A stretch of DNA of 37,519 nucleotides from NCBI RefSeq assembly GCF_000282355.1, contig NZ_AKJL01000057.1, forward strand, positions 1-37,519, in the 5' to 3' direction. A program made the position numbers and the translations under genes. Shown piece after piece: positions 30,900 to 37,519 of the stretch. The DNA comes from Pseudomonas sp. GM49. Its GTDB lineage: Bacteria > Pseudomonadota > Gammaproteobacteria > Pseudomonadales > Pseudomonadaceae. Position 1 is the first letter of the stretch; each line of letters starts with the position of its first letter. A model generated the notes under the pieces. That model saw only the letters and a list, made by a program, of their open reading frames with translations, searched no databases and was not told the DNA's origin.

Positions 30900-32386
30900 G
30901 GGGCTTGCTCCTCCAACAACTGACGAATGGCTGGAATAAGATCACTGGCCGCCAGCCCACGGCCCAATTTTCCTTGTTGTTCACCGGCATTTGCGTGCAG
31001 CCAGACCGCCAGGCAGGCCGCGTCGAATGCCTCCATACCCTGGGCCAGCAGCGCGCCGACCAAACCGGCCAGCACATCGCCCAAACCGGCAGAGGCCATC
31101 GCCGGGTGCCCTTGATGACACAGCGCCAGACGCCCATCGGGATGGGCGATCAGGCTGCCGGCACCTTTCAGAACGACGACCGCTGCATATTTTTTGCTCA
31201 ATGCATGGGCCGCAGCCGGTCGATCGGCTTGAACCTGGGCCGTGCTCATTCCGAGTAACCGCGCAGCTTCGCCCGGATGAGGCGTGAGCACACAATTCTT
31301 GGGCAAACTCACACGTTCCTCGGCCAACATATTCAGTGCATCGGCGTCCCAGACTTGCGGCAGCGGCGCGTTGGCGGCGGCCGACAACAAGCTGCGCCCC
31401 CAGCCAGCCTGGCCCAGCCCCGGACCGACAACCAACACTGAAACTTTTTGAAGCAAACCCATCAACTGATTGGCCGACGAAGTGCCCAGCACCATCGCCT
31501 CGGGGATCCGCGCCAGCGCGGCGCAAACGTGTTCGCTGCGGGTCGCCACCGACACCATGCCCGCCCCGCTGCGCAGCGCACTTTGTGCGCTCAGCAGGAT
31601 TGCACCACCGAAACCGCGATCACCGCCGATCAGCAGCACATGGCCGAATCGGCCTTTATGGGAGGTCGGGGGCCGGGGCGCTGGGCGCGGCAGGTTTGCA
31701 GCAGTTAGACGACGAGCGGAGAAAGCTGCGCCGCCAATCAGCTGCGGATCGGCGTGCAAGTCATTGAATACCAATTCGCCGACCCCATCCGCCGCCTCAC
31801 CGGTGAGCAACCCCAGCTTCAACCCGATGAACGTCACCGTCAGGTCGGCACACACTGCGCAGCCAAGCACACGGCCGGTATCGGCGCACAGCCCCGAAGG
31901 GATATCCACCGCCGCAACCGGCAACCCGCTGGTGTTGATCGCGGCGATGGCACTGGCATACGGCTCGCGCACGTCGCCGCTCAAGCCGGTGCCAAGCAAA
32001 GCATCCAGCACAATACCGCGCAATCCGGATTGTGCGGTCCAGGGCTCGATGACCACTTTTTCAGACACCGCCTCGGCATGGGCCAACGCCGCATCGCCCA
32101 GCAGGCGTTGAGGATCCCCCACCGCCAGTACCCGCACTGCCCAACCGGCACGCCTGGCCAGCGCCGCCACCAGATAACCGTCCCCGGCATTGTTGCCATG
32201 ACCGGCCAGCACGCTCAATTCGCTCGCCGTCGGCCATTGGCGGACGAGCGCGCGCCACGTTGCCCGCGCCGCGCGCTGCATCAGTTCGAAGCCCGCTGTG
32301 CCAGCGGCAATCAGGCTCGCGTCGAGTGCTCGCACCTGGGCGGCGCTGTACAGCGCGTCGGGTAATTCATCTTTAGTGTGCGGCAT
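30887..32386 (-). CDS. nnr: Bifunctional NAD(P)HX epimerase/dehydratase
   Basis: A 499-residue metabolite-repair enzyme with two domains. The N-terminal YjeF_N epimerase (about 10-215, with GHGNNAGDG at 62-70) interconverts R and S forms of hydrated NAD(P)H. The C-terminal ribokinase-like domain (about 235-499, with HKGRFGHVLLIGG, LTPHPGEAARLLG and AGLGDVLAG) dehydrates the S form using ADP. The frame stays open far upstream to 33268, but that part is the antisense of queG; the ATG at 32386 gives the normal family start. It heads the minus-strand run nnr-tsaE-amiB-mutL-miaA-hfq-hflX. Confidence 0.95.
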   Translation of the reverse strand: MPHTKDELPDALYSAAQVRALDASLIAAGTAGFELMQRAARATWRALVRQWPTASELSVLAGHGNNAGDGYLVAALARRAGWAVRVLAVGDPQRLLGDAALAHAEAVSEKVVIEPWTAQSGLRGIVLDALLGTGLSGDVREPYASAIAAINTSGLPVAAVDIPSGLCADTGRVLGCAVCADLTVTFIGLKLGLLTGEAADGVGELVFNDLHADPQLIGGAAFSARRLTAANLPRPAPRPPTSHKGRFGHVLLIGGDRGFGGAILLSAQSALRSGAGMVSVATRSEHVCAALARIPEAMVLGTSSANQLMGLLQKVSVLVVGPGLGQAGWGRSLLSAAANAPLPQVWDADALNMLAEERVSLPKNCVLTPHPGEAARLLGMSTAQVQADRPAAAHALSKKYAAVVVLKGAGSLIAHPDGRLALCHQGHPAMASAGLGDVLAGLVGALLAQGMEAFDAACLAVWLHANAGEQQGKLGRGLAASDLIPAIRQLLEEQAPCLK

Positions 32387-32414
32387 GCGTCTTCGGGCTC
32401 CGATGTCTGGCAGA

Positions 32415-32420
32415 ATTATA
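32415..32420 (-). promoter_or_regulatory. Probable -10 element of nnr in the nnr/queG divergent gap
   Basis: The minus strand reads a perfect TATAAT, placing transcription start about 20 bases before the nnr ATG. The matching -35 place is poor (AGAGAA). On the plus strand the same AT-rich spot (TTATAC) could serve queG. The whole divergent gap is only 63 bp. Confidence 0.45.
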
Positions 32421-32449
32421 CGCACCTCAGCTCCGGTTTCTCTCGCCTC

Positions 32450-33529
32450 ATGCCCGCTATTACCACAGACCTGCCTGCCCTCGCCCAATCCATCAAGGAC
32501 TGGGGCCGCGAGCTGGGCTTTCAACAAGTCGGCATCAGCGGCCTCGACCTGGCCGAGCATGAGCAGCACCTGGAGCGCTGGCTCGCCGCCGGCTACCACG
32601 GCGAAATGGACTACATGGGCGCCCATGGCAGCAAGCGCTCGCATCCGGAAGAACTGGTGCCGGGCACTTTGCGCGTGGTTTCGCTGCGCATGGATTACCT
32701 GTCCGGCGACACGCAGATGGCAAAAATGCTCGCCCAACCGGAAAAAGCCTACGTTTCGCGTTATGCCCTGGGCCGTGATTACCACAAGCTGATCCGCAAG
32801 CGTGTGCAACAACTGGCGGAAAAAATTCAGGCCGAGATCGGACCGTTCGGCTTCCGCGCCTTTGTCGACAGTGCCCCCGTGCTTGAAAAAGCCATCGCCG
32901 AACAGGCTGGTCTGGGCTGGATCGGCAAAAACACTCTGGTTTTGAATCGCAAGGCAGGCAGTTATTTCTTCCTCGCCGAACTGTTCGTTGACTTGCCGCT
33001 GCCGGTAGACCCGCCCCACGCCACTGAACACTGCGGGCGGTGCAGCGCCTGCCTCGACATCTGTCCGACCAACGCCTTCGTCGGCCCCTATGTGCTGGAT
33101 GCGCGGCGCTGCATTTCCTACCTGACCATCGAACTCAAAGGCGCCATCCCCGAAGAGTTGCGGCCGCTGATCGGCAATCGGGTGTTCGGTTGCGATGATT
33201 GTCAGATTGTCTGCCCCTGGAACCGCTTCGCCCGCCCGTCCGGCGAAAGCGACTTCAAGCCACGGCACAACCTGGACAACGCCGAACTGGCGGAACTGTT
33301 CATGTGGGATGAGGAGAAGTTCCTGAGCAGCACCGAAGGCTCGCCCTTGCGCCGGACGGGCTATGAAAACTGGTTGCGCAACCTGGCGGTAGGTTTGGGG
33401 AATGCGCCTTCAACGATTCCAGTGCTGGAAGCGCTGAAGGCGCGACGGGAGCACCCGTCGGCGCTGGTACGTGAACATGTCGAGTGGGCGTTGCGGCAAC
33501 ATGCCGAACGTCAGGCTTCGTCGTTATAG
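32450..33529 (+). CDS. queG: Epoxyqueuosine reductase QueG
   Basis: A 359-residue cobalamin-dependent iron-sulfur enzyme performing the last step of queuosine synthesis on tRNA. Asp140 in FVDSAPVLEKAIAEQAGLGW corresponds to the catalytic acid region. Two 4Fe-4S clusters are readable: CGRCSACLDICP (Cys195, 198, 201, 205) and CDDCQIVCPWN (Cys248, 251, 255). A HEAT-like C-terminal region (about 300-359) contacts tRNA. The ATG at 32450 gives the normal start; the frame is open 24 codons upstream, into the divergent promoter. It converges on the TRIC-type gene with a 19-bp overlap of coding ends. Confidence 0.96.
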   Translation: MPAITTDLPALAQSIKDWGRELGFQQVGISGLDLAEHEQHLERWLAAGYHGEMDYMGAHGSKRSHPEELVPGTLRVVSLRMDYLSGDTQMAKMLAQPEKAYVSRYALGRDYHKLIRKRVQQLAEKIQAEIGPFGFRAFVDSAPVLEKAIAEQAGLGWIGKNTLVLNRKAGSYFFLAELFVDLPLPVDPPHATEHCGRCSACLDICPTNAFVGPYVLDARRCISYLTIELKGAIPEELRPLIGNRVFGCDDCQIVCPWNRFARPSGESDFKPRHNLDNAELAELFMWDEEKFLSSTEGSPLRRTGYENWLRNLAVGLGNAPSTIPVLEALKARREHPSALVREHVEWALRQHAERQASSL

Positions 33530-34122
33530 ACGAACTTGGGCATTTCCCAATGAAAACGGATCGCCAGCAAGCGCATCAGAAAACCACCGAACAGGGTGAT
33601 CAGAATAGATTGTTCATCGGGTAATTGCAGATAGATGCAGAGCATGTAGCACCACGCCGCCGCAAACGACACGCTGGCATAGAGCTCACGCCGGAAGATC
33701 AGCGGAATATCGTTGCAGAAAATGTCCCGCAGGATGCCGCCGAAAACGCCGGTGATCACGCCGCTGACCGATGCCACCAACATGCCATGCCCCATTTCCA
33801 GGGCGGTGATGCAGCCGATCAGGGTGAAAGCCACCAGACCCATGGCGTCGAGCACCAGGAACAGTGAGCGCAAATGCCGCATCCAGCGCGCCGTGAACAC
33901 GGTAATCATGGCGGCCGCCGTGGTCAGCACCAGGTATTCCGGGTGTTTGACCCACGTCAGCGGGTAATGCCCGAGCAGCACATCGCGCACCGAACCGCCA
34001 CCCAGCGCCGTGACACAAGCGATCAGCACCACACCGAACCAGTCCATGCCGCGACGCCCGGCAGACAGGGCACCGGTCATGGCTTCGGTGGTGATGGCGA
34101 TCAGGTAGAGCATCAGCAACAT
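33511..34122 (-). CDS. TRIC-type (UPF0126/YicG-like) membrane channel protein
   Basis: A 203-residue inner-membrane protein with about seven membrane segments arranged as an inverted pseudo-repeat. Each half has a glycine motif: TALGGGSVRDVLLG (Gly41-43) and GVFGGILRDIFCND (Gly128-129). This is the signature of trimeric intracellular cation channels in bacteria. Its physiological role is unclear; cation conductance is inferred from the family. The ATG at 34122 is followed by a second one three codons on. Its 3' end overlaps queG by 19 bp, so there is no room for a terminator between them. Confidence 0.9.
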   Translation of the reverse strand: MLLMLYLIAITTEAMTGALSAGRRGMDWFGVVLIACVTALGGGSVRDVLLGHYPLTWVKHPEYLVLTTAAAMITVFTARWMRHLRSLFLVLDAMGLVAFTLIGCITALEMGHGMLVASVSGVITGVFGGILRDIFCNDIPLIFRRELYASVSFAAAWCYMLCIYLQLPDEQSILITLFGGFLMRLLAIRFHWEMPKFVYNDEA

Positions 34123-34240
34123 GGTGGCGGTCCTTGCAGAAAGGCGCGCAGTCTACTCAGTTCACCCAGGCACCAAAAGAGGGCGCGACCCGACCACTGG
34201 TGGCGACTGTGCCTACGCCATCGTCGGAACGCCGCCCGGA

Positions 34241-34297
34241 GCAAGCTCGCTCTCACAGGTACAGCGCCGACACTGTGGGAGCGAGCTTGCTCGCGAT
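34241..34297. repeat. REPIN, degenerate left arm
   Basis: The right arm TGTGGGAGCGAGCTTGCTCG begins at 34274 and continues CGAT to 34297. The left arm (34241-34257, GCAAGCTCGCTCTCACA) has lost the first bases and carries one change in the conserved CTCCCACA. It occupies part of the 199-bp gap between orn and the TRIC-type gene, otherwise without recognisable signals. Confidence 0.75.
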
Positions 34298-34321
34298 GGG
34301 GCCGGAACGGACGACCCTGAA

Positions 34322-34864
34322 TCAGAACTTGATGAAATGCTTGCGGTAGTGCTGCAGTTCAGCGATCGATTCGCGGATGTCGTCCAGCGCCAGATGGGTG
34401 CTGCCCTTCTTGAAGCTGTCACGCACGTCCGGTGCCCAGCGCGCAGCCAGCTCTTTGAGCGTGGACACATCGAGGTTGCGGTAGTGGAAATAGCTTTCCA
34501 GGGATTTCATGTGGGTATAAAGGAAGCGACGATCCTGGCAGATGCTGTTGCCGCAGATCGGCGACTTGCCCTTCGGCACCCACTTCTCCAGGAATGCGAT
34601 GGTTTCGGCTTCGGCTTCGGCCATGCTGATGCGGCTGTCGCGAACCCGCTGGGTCAGCCCGGAGCCGCCGTGTTGACGGGTATTCCACTCGTCCATGCCG
34701 GCGAGGATTTCGTCACTGTGGTGAATGGCGATCACCGGGCCTTCGGCCAGGGTGTTCAGGTCGCTGTCGGTGACGATGGTGGCCATTTCGATAATGACGT
34801 CGGTATCAGGGTTCAGACCGGTCATTTCCAGGTCGATCCAGATCAGGTTCTGCGGGTTTTGCAT
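34322..34864 (-). CDS. orn: Oligoribonuclease
   Basis: A 180-residue DEDDh exonuclease that degrades dinucleotides, including pGpG from cyclic-di-GMP turnover. Active-site residues are Asp11 and Glu13 ([11 protein letters not shown]), Asp111 (CQDRRF), His157 and Asp162 ([11 protein letters not shown]). The ATG at 34864 ([16 protein letters not shown]) is the family start; a start six codons upstream is possible but unlikely. It is divergent from rsgA across 107 bp, a conserved pair. An inverted repeat lies in its leader. Confidence 0.98.
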   Translation of the reverse strand: MQNPQNLIWIDLEMTGLNPDTDVIIEMATIVTDSDLNTLAEGPVIAIHHSDEILAGMDEWNTRQHGGSGLTQRVRDSRISMAEAEAETIAFLEKWVPKGKSPICGNSICQDRRFLYTHMKSLESYFHYRNLDVSTLKELAARWAPDVRDSFKKGSTHLALDDIRESIAELQHYRKHFIKF

Positions 34865-34873
34865 GTGTCGGCT

Positions 34874-34903
34874 CCTAGGCAATGCTGCGCAGTTTAGCCT
34901 AGG
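34874..34903. repeat. Inverted repeat CCTAGGC/GCCTAGG in the orn leader
   Basis: CCTAGGC (34874-34880) and GCCTAGG (34897-34903) are perfect arms 16 bases apart, ending 10 bases before the orn start codon. The spacer includes TAAACT on the minus strand, a possible -10. CTAG is normally rare in bacterial DNA, so two copies in a symmetrical element are noticeable. Confidence 0.5.
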
Positions 34904-34971
34904 CCGGTGGCCGGGCGTGCTAAACTCGCGGCCGTTTTACCTAATCGCTGCATTCTTGATACGGAACACCC

Positions 34972-36003
34972 ATGGCCAAACGCCAACTCAATCGCCGCCA
35001 AAACTGGCGCATCGAAAAGATTCAGGGCGAACGCGCTGCCCGCGCCGCCAAACGCGAGTCCTCGGCTGTCGAGGCACTCGAGGGCGGCGATCTGGGCCCG
35101 GAACAGCACGGTCTGGTGATCGCGCACTTCGGAGTGCAGGTCGAGGTCGAAGCCCGCGACGGCGAACTGGCCGGCCAGGTGTTCCGTTGCCACCTGCGTG
35201 CCAACCTGCCGGCGCTGGTGACCGGCGATCAGGTGGTGTGGCGCGCCGGCAACCAGGGCATCGGTGTGATCGTAGCGCAACTGCCGCGCAACACCGAGCT
35301 GTGCCGCCCGGACAGCCGTGGTCAGCTCAAGCCTGTGGCGGCCAACGTCGACATGATCGTCATCGTGTTTGCACCGCTGCCCGAGCCCCACGCCAACCTG
35401 ATCGACCGTTATCTGGTGGCGGCCGAGCATGCGGGCATCAAGCCGCTGCTGCTGCTGAACAAGTTCGACCTGATCGATGAAAACAACGCGCCAGCGCTGA
35501 ATGCCTTGCTCTCCGTATACCGCACCCTCGGCTACCCGGTGCTGGAAGTGTCGGCGCATCACGGTAATGGTATGGAGCAGTTGCAGACGCAGCTGGACGG
35601 ACGCATCAGCGTGTTCGTCGGCCAGTCCGGTGTCGGCAAGTCGTCATTGGTCAACAGTCTGCTGCCGGATGTCGAAGCCCGCGTCGGCCCGCTGTCCGAG
35701 CTGTCTGGCCAGGGTACTCACACCACCACCACCGCGCGTTTGTTCCACTTCCCCGGCGGCGGTGAGTTGATCGACTCCCCGGGTATCCGCGAATTCGGCC
35801 TGGGCCACGTCAGCCGCGCCGACGTCGAAGCCGGCTTCATCGAGTTCAACGACCTGCTTGGCACCTGCCGCTTCCGCGACTGCAAGCATGACCGCGAACC
35901 CGGTTGCGCCCTCCTCAAGGCCCTTGAAGACGGCCGCGTGCAGCAACAACGGATGAACAGCTACCGCTCGATCATCGCCAGCCTGCCGGAAAACGGCTAC
36001 TAA
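34972..36003 (+). CDS. rsgA: Small ribosomal subunit biogenesis GTPase RsgA
   Basis: A 343-residue circularly permuted GTPase that checks late 30S maturation. A basic N-terminus ([18 protein letters not shown]) leads to an OB-fold (about 46-105). The G motifs come in permuted order: NKFD (163-166), then GQSGVGKSS (217-225), then DSPG (268-271). A C-terminal zinc knuckle carries Cys299, Cys304, His306 and Cys312. It is divergent from orn. A stem-loop follows its stop, and the TIR-caspase operon starts 199 bp downstream. Confidence 0.97.
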   Translation: MAKRQLNRRQNWRIEKIQGERAARAAKRESSAVEALEGGDLGPEQHGLVIAHFGVQVEVEARDGELAGQVFRCHLRANLPALVTGDQVVWRAGNQGIGVIVAQLPRNTELCRPDSRGQLKPVAANVDMIVIVFAPLPEPHANLIDRYLVAAEHAGIKPLLLLNKFDLIDENNAPALNALLSVYRTLGYPVLEVSAHHGNGMEQLQTQLDGRISVFVGQSGVGKSSLVNSLLPDVEARVGPLSELSGQGTHTTTTARLFHFPGGGELIDSPGIREFGLGHVSRADVEAGFIEFNDLLGTCRFRDCKHDREPGCALLKALEDGRVQQQRMNSYRSIIASLPENGY

Positions 36004-36012
36004 ACAGATGTT

Positions 36013-36043
36013 CCGACCGCCCGGCCTTCAGCGGGGCGGTCGG
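36013..36043 (+). terminator. Probable terminator of rsgA
   Basis: A perfect 10-bp stem CCGACCGCCC / GGGCGGTCGG with an 11-base loop begins nine bases after the rsgA stop. There is no real U-tract (CGGCCGGATCTTCC follows), so it may be only partly effective. The rest of the gap up to 36202 must hold the promoter of the TIR gene, but I could not identify one. Confidence 0.65.
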
Positions 36044-36202
36044 CGGCCGGATCTTCCCCCCACTCAAACATCAGACCTTTCTGTAAGACGCCCGCACGCG
36101 CGCTTGTAGGGCATTTCTCTTTCCGCACCCAGCCCTTGTGGCCGCCCTGCAATCGCCTAAGTTCAAACCCTCTTCGCACTCCAGCGACATCGAGGGACAC
36201 CC

Positions 36203-36610
36203 ATGCAAACCTACCATCTGTTCATCAGCCACTCGTGGAACTACCCCGACGCCCACGACAATCTCGTGCGCCTGCTCAACGCCAAGCCCGGTTTTACCTA
36301 CAAGAATTTTTCGGTGCCACCGGACAACCCTATTGTCGGCGCGAAAACCGACAAACAACTTGAGGAGGCCATCGAAAACAAGATTCGCCCGTGTTCGGCG
36401 GTGTTGATCATGGCCGGGATGTACTCCACCTACAGCAAGTGGATCAACAAGGAAATCGAGATCGCCAAGCGCATGGGCAAGGTGATCATTGCGATCAAGC
36501 CGTTCGGTGCCGAGCGGATTTCCACGGTGGTACGTGACGCGGCACATGCCGAATGTGCGTGGAACACCAACAGCATCATCGATGCGATTCGCCAGCATAC
36601 GGCGGTGTAA
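36203..36610 (+). CDS. TIR-like (ThsB/DUF1863-type) defence protein
   Basis: A 135-residue protein made of a single TIR-like domain. The first strand reads YHLFISHSWNY (4-14), like the FISH start of Thoeris ThsB-type TIR domains. A central strand AVLIMAGMYS (66-75) leads to SKWINKEIEIAKRMGKVIIA (78-97). Here Trp80 and Glu84 sit where the family has its W..xE motif, and Glu84 is the expected NAD-cleaving glutamate. There is no signal peptide or membrane segment, so it is cytoplasmic. In Thoeris systems such proteins sense phage and make a cyclic ADP-ribose signal from NAD. A caspase-family gene follows after 2 bp, matching type IV Thoeris. GAGGGA precedes the ATG. It could also be a TIR-like protein of another function; the neighbour makes defence most likely. 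Confidence 0.85.
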   Translation: MQTYHLFISHSWNYPDAHDNLVRLLNAKPGFTYKNFSVPPDNPIVGAKTDKQLEEAIENKIRPCSAVLIMAGMYSTYSKWINKEIEIAKRMGKVIIAIKPFGAERISTVVRDAAHAECAWNTNSIIDAIRQHTAV

Positions 36611-36612
36611 CC

Positions 36613-37519
36613 ATGCGCAAGGGACTGTTTATCGGCATCAACGATTACACCCATGTATCGCGCCTGAGCGGTTGCAGCAATGACGCCATGGCCATGGCAT
36701 CCGTGCTGAAGACCGACGCCAATGGCGATCCGAACTTCAAGAACATCGTGCTGACCTCCGCCGAGGACTACCTGAGCCGGGAAAAGCTCGAAGACCAGAT
36801 CCGCGAGCTGTTTGCCGGAGACTGCAATGTCGCGCTGCTGTATTTCGCCGGCCACGGCAGCTTCGACACCGACACCGACGAAGGCATGTTGATCCCGCAG
36901 GATTACAAGAGCGCCAAGGACGGGATTCGCCTCAGCGACATTCTCAACTGGGCGAGCAAGGCCACGAAGATCAAAAACAAAGTGATCATTCTCGATTGTT
37001 GCCAGAGCGGCTCGGCCGGCGAACTGCGCGCCTTGCGCAGTGAGGGCAGCGTGGTCGGCGAAGGCATGACCATTCTGACTGCCTGCAAAAAGGAAGAGCC
37101 GGCGATGGAAGGCGTGCAACACGGCGTGTTCACCGGACTTTTGCTCCAGGCCCTGCACGGCGGAGCAGCGAACATCCTGGGCAAGATCACACCCGGCAGC
37201 CTCTATTCGTTTGTCGACAACGCCCTCGATGCCTGGGAACAGCGCCCGGTGTTCAAGACCAACGTGTCGCAGTTCATTTCCCTGCGCGAAGTGTCGCCGC
37301 TGATCCCCAAGGAAATCCTGCGCAAACTCCCCGAATGGTTTGCCGAAGCCGAGTCGGTGTACCCCCTCGCCCCCAGCTTTGAGCCCACCGAGCCTGAATT
37401 CAACCCGGAGCACGGCGACGTCTTCGCCCAGTTGCAAAAGTGCAACCGTCACAGCCTCATCGAACCGGTGGACGCCGAGCATATGTACTACGCCGCCATC
37501 CACTCCACCGGCTGGCGCC
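36613..37519 (+). CDS. Caspase-family (C14) protease, probable Thoeris effector, C-terminus cut by the window edge
   Basis: At least 302 residues are visible and the frame is open at the right edge. MRKGLFIGINDYTHVSRLSG is a typical caspase-fold start, with CSNDAMAMASVL next. The catalytic His81 is in YFAGHGSF, and the nucleophile is most likely Cys130 in ILDCCQSGSAG, with Asp128 nearby. TILTACKKEEPAMEG and HGVFTGLLLQAL complete the fold by about residue 190. A further C-terminal region follows (FEPTEPEFNPEHGDVFAQLQ and later HMYYAAI); I cannot assign it, and it may bind the signal. The ATG is 2 bp after the TIR stop, without a clear ribosome-binding site of its own, so translation is probably coupled. 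In type IV Thoeris the protease degrades cell proteins once activated by the TIR product. Activity and ligand are inferred. Confidence 0.85.
   Translation, partial: MRKGLFIGINDYTHVSRLSGCSNDAMAMASVLKTDANGDPNFKNIVLTSAEDYLSREKLEDQIRELFAGDCNVALLYFAGHGSFDTDTDEGMLIPQDYKSAKDGIRLSDILNWASKATKIKNKVIILDCCQSGSAGELRALRSEGSVVGEGMTILTACKKEEPAMEGVQHGVFTGLLLQALHGGAANILGKITPGSLYSFVDNALDAWEQRPVFKTNVSQFISLREVSPLIPKEILRKLPEWFAEAESVYPLAPSFEPTEPEFNPEHGDVFAQLQKCNRHSLIEPVDAEHMYYAAIHSTGWR

Noticed and set aside
32387..33268. Upstream extension of nnr by about 290 codons
   Set aside because: The extension is the antisense of queG. The family start MPHTKDELPD at 32386 has the right length and a -10 element just upstream.
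36430..37503. 357-codon minus-strand frame opposite the TIR and caspase genes
   Set aside because: The plus strand encodes two proteins with clear catalytic motifs; the minus frame has no domain signal.

Overview
The window looks like a chromosomal segment of a Pseudomonas species, most likely of the P. fluorescens/P. putida lineage. The evidence is a gene order that matches Pseudomonas chromosomes as I know them: dnaB, rplI, DUF2232 gene, rpsR, rpsF, rlmB, rnr, tRNA-Leu, then purA, hisZ, hflC, hflK, hflX, hfq, miaA, mutL, amiB, tsaE, nnr, queG, orn, rsgA. Typical Pseudomonas REP sequences (GTGGGAGCGGGCTTGC and variants) lie in many gaps, and coding regions are GC-rich with high third-position GC. 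No phage, insertion sequence, plasmid or CRISPR array was seen.

Layout. Positions 1-3646 (minus) hold a poorly understood pair: the start of a circularly permuted ATP-grasp gene and a 1091-residue transglutaminase/DUF2126 protein. Positions 4024-6327 hold the radical-SAM gene ygiQ. Positions 6516-10112 hold dnaB and the rpsF-rpsR-DUF2232-rplI ribosomal operon. Positions 10419-13810 hold the coupled rnr-rlmB pair. Positions 13972-14433 hold two identical tRNA-Leu(CAG) units, each with its own promoter and terminator. Positions 14686-17261 (plus) hold an iron(III)-type ABC transporter made of a binding protein and a fused permease, without an ATPase, with REPINs on both sides. Positions 17382-19316 hold a chemoreceptor. 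Positions 19466-24355 hold hisZ-purA and hflK-hflC. Positions 24452-32386 are a dense minus-strand run of overlapping or nearly abutting genes (nnr, tsaE, amiB, mutL, miaA, hfq, hflX). The order then switches to queG (plus), a TRIC-type channel (minus), orn (minus) and rsgA (plus).

The most notable content is at the right edge. Directly after rsgA, where P. aeruginosa PAO1 carries motB/motA, lies a two-gene operon on the plus strand. It encodes a 135-residue TIR-like (ThsB/DUF1863-type) protein and, 2 bp later, a caspase-family (C14) protease that runs off the window. The protease has a visible His-Gly and Asp-Cys-Cys catalytic signature. This pairing matches TIR-caspase anti-phage defence (type IV Thoeris), in which the TIR enzyme makes a cyclic ADP-ribose signal that switches on the protease. 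The system is named here from domain content and gene order only.

The rest is mostly core housekeeping: replication (DnaB), ribosome synthesis and rescue (S6, S18, L9, RlmB, RsgA, HflX), RNA turnover (RNase R, Orn, Hfq), tRNA modification (MiaA, TsaE, QueG), mismatch repair (MutL), membrane proteolysis control (HflKC), cell separation (AmiB), metabolite repair (Nnr), and purine and histidine synthesis (PurA, HisZ). Long open frames opposite these genes were treated as shadows of GC-rich coding sequence and left out.
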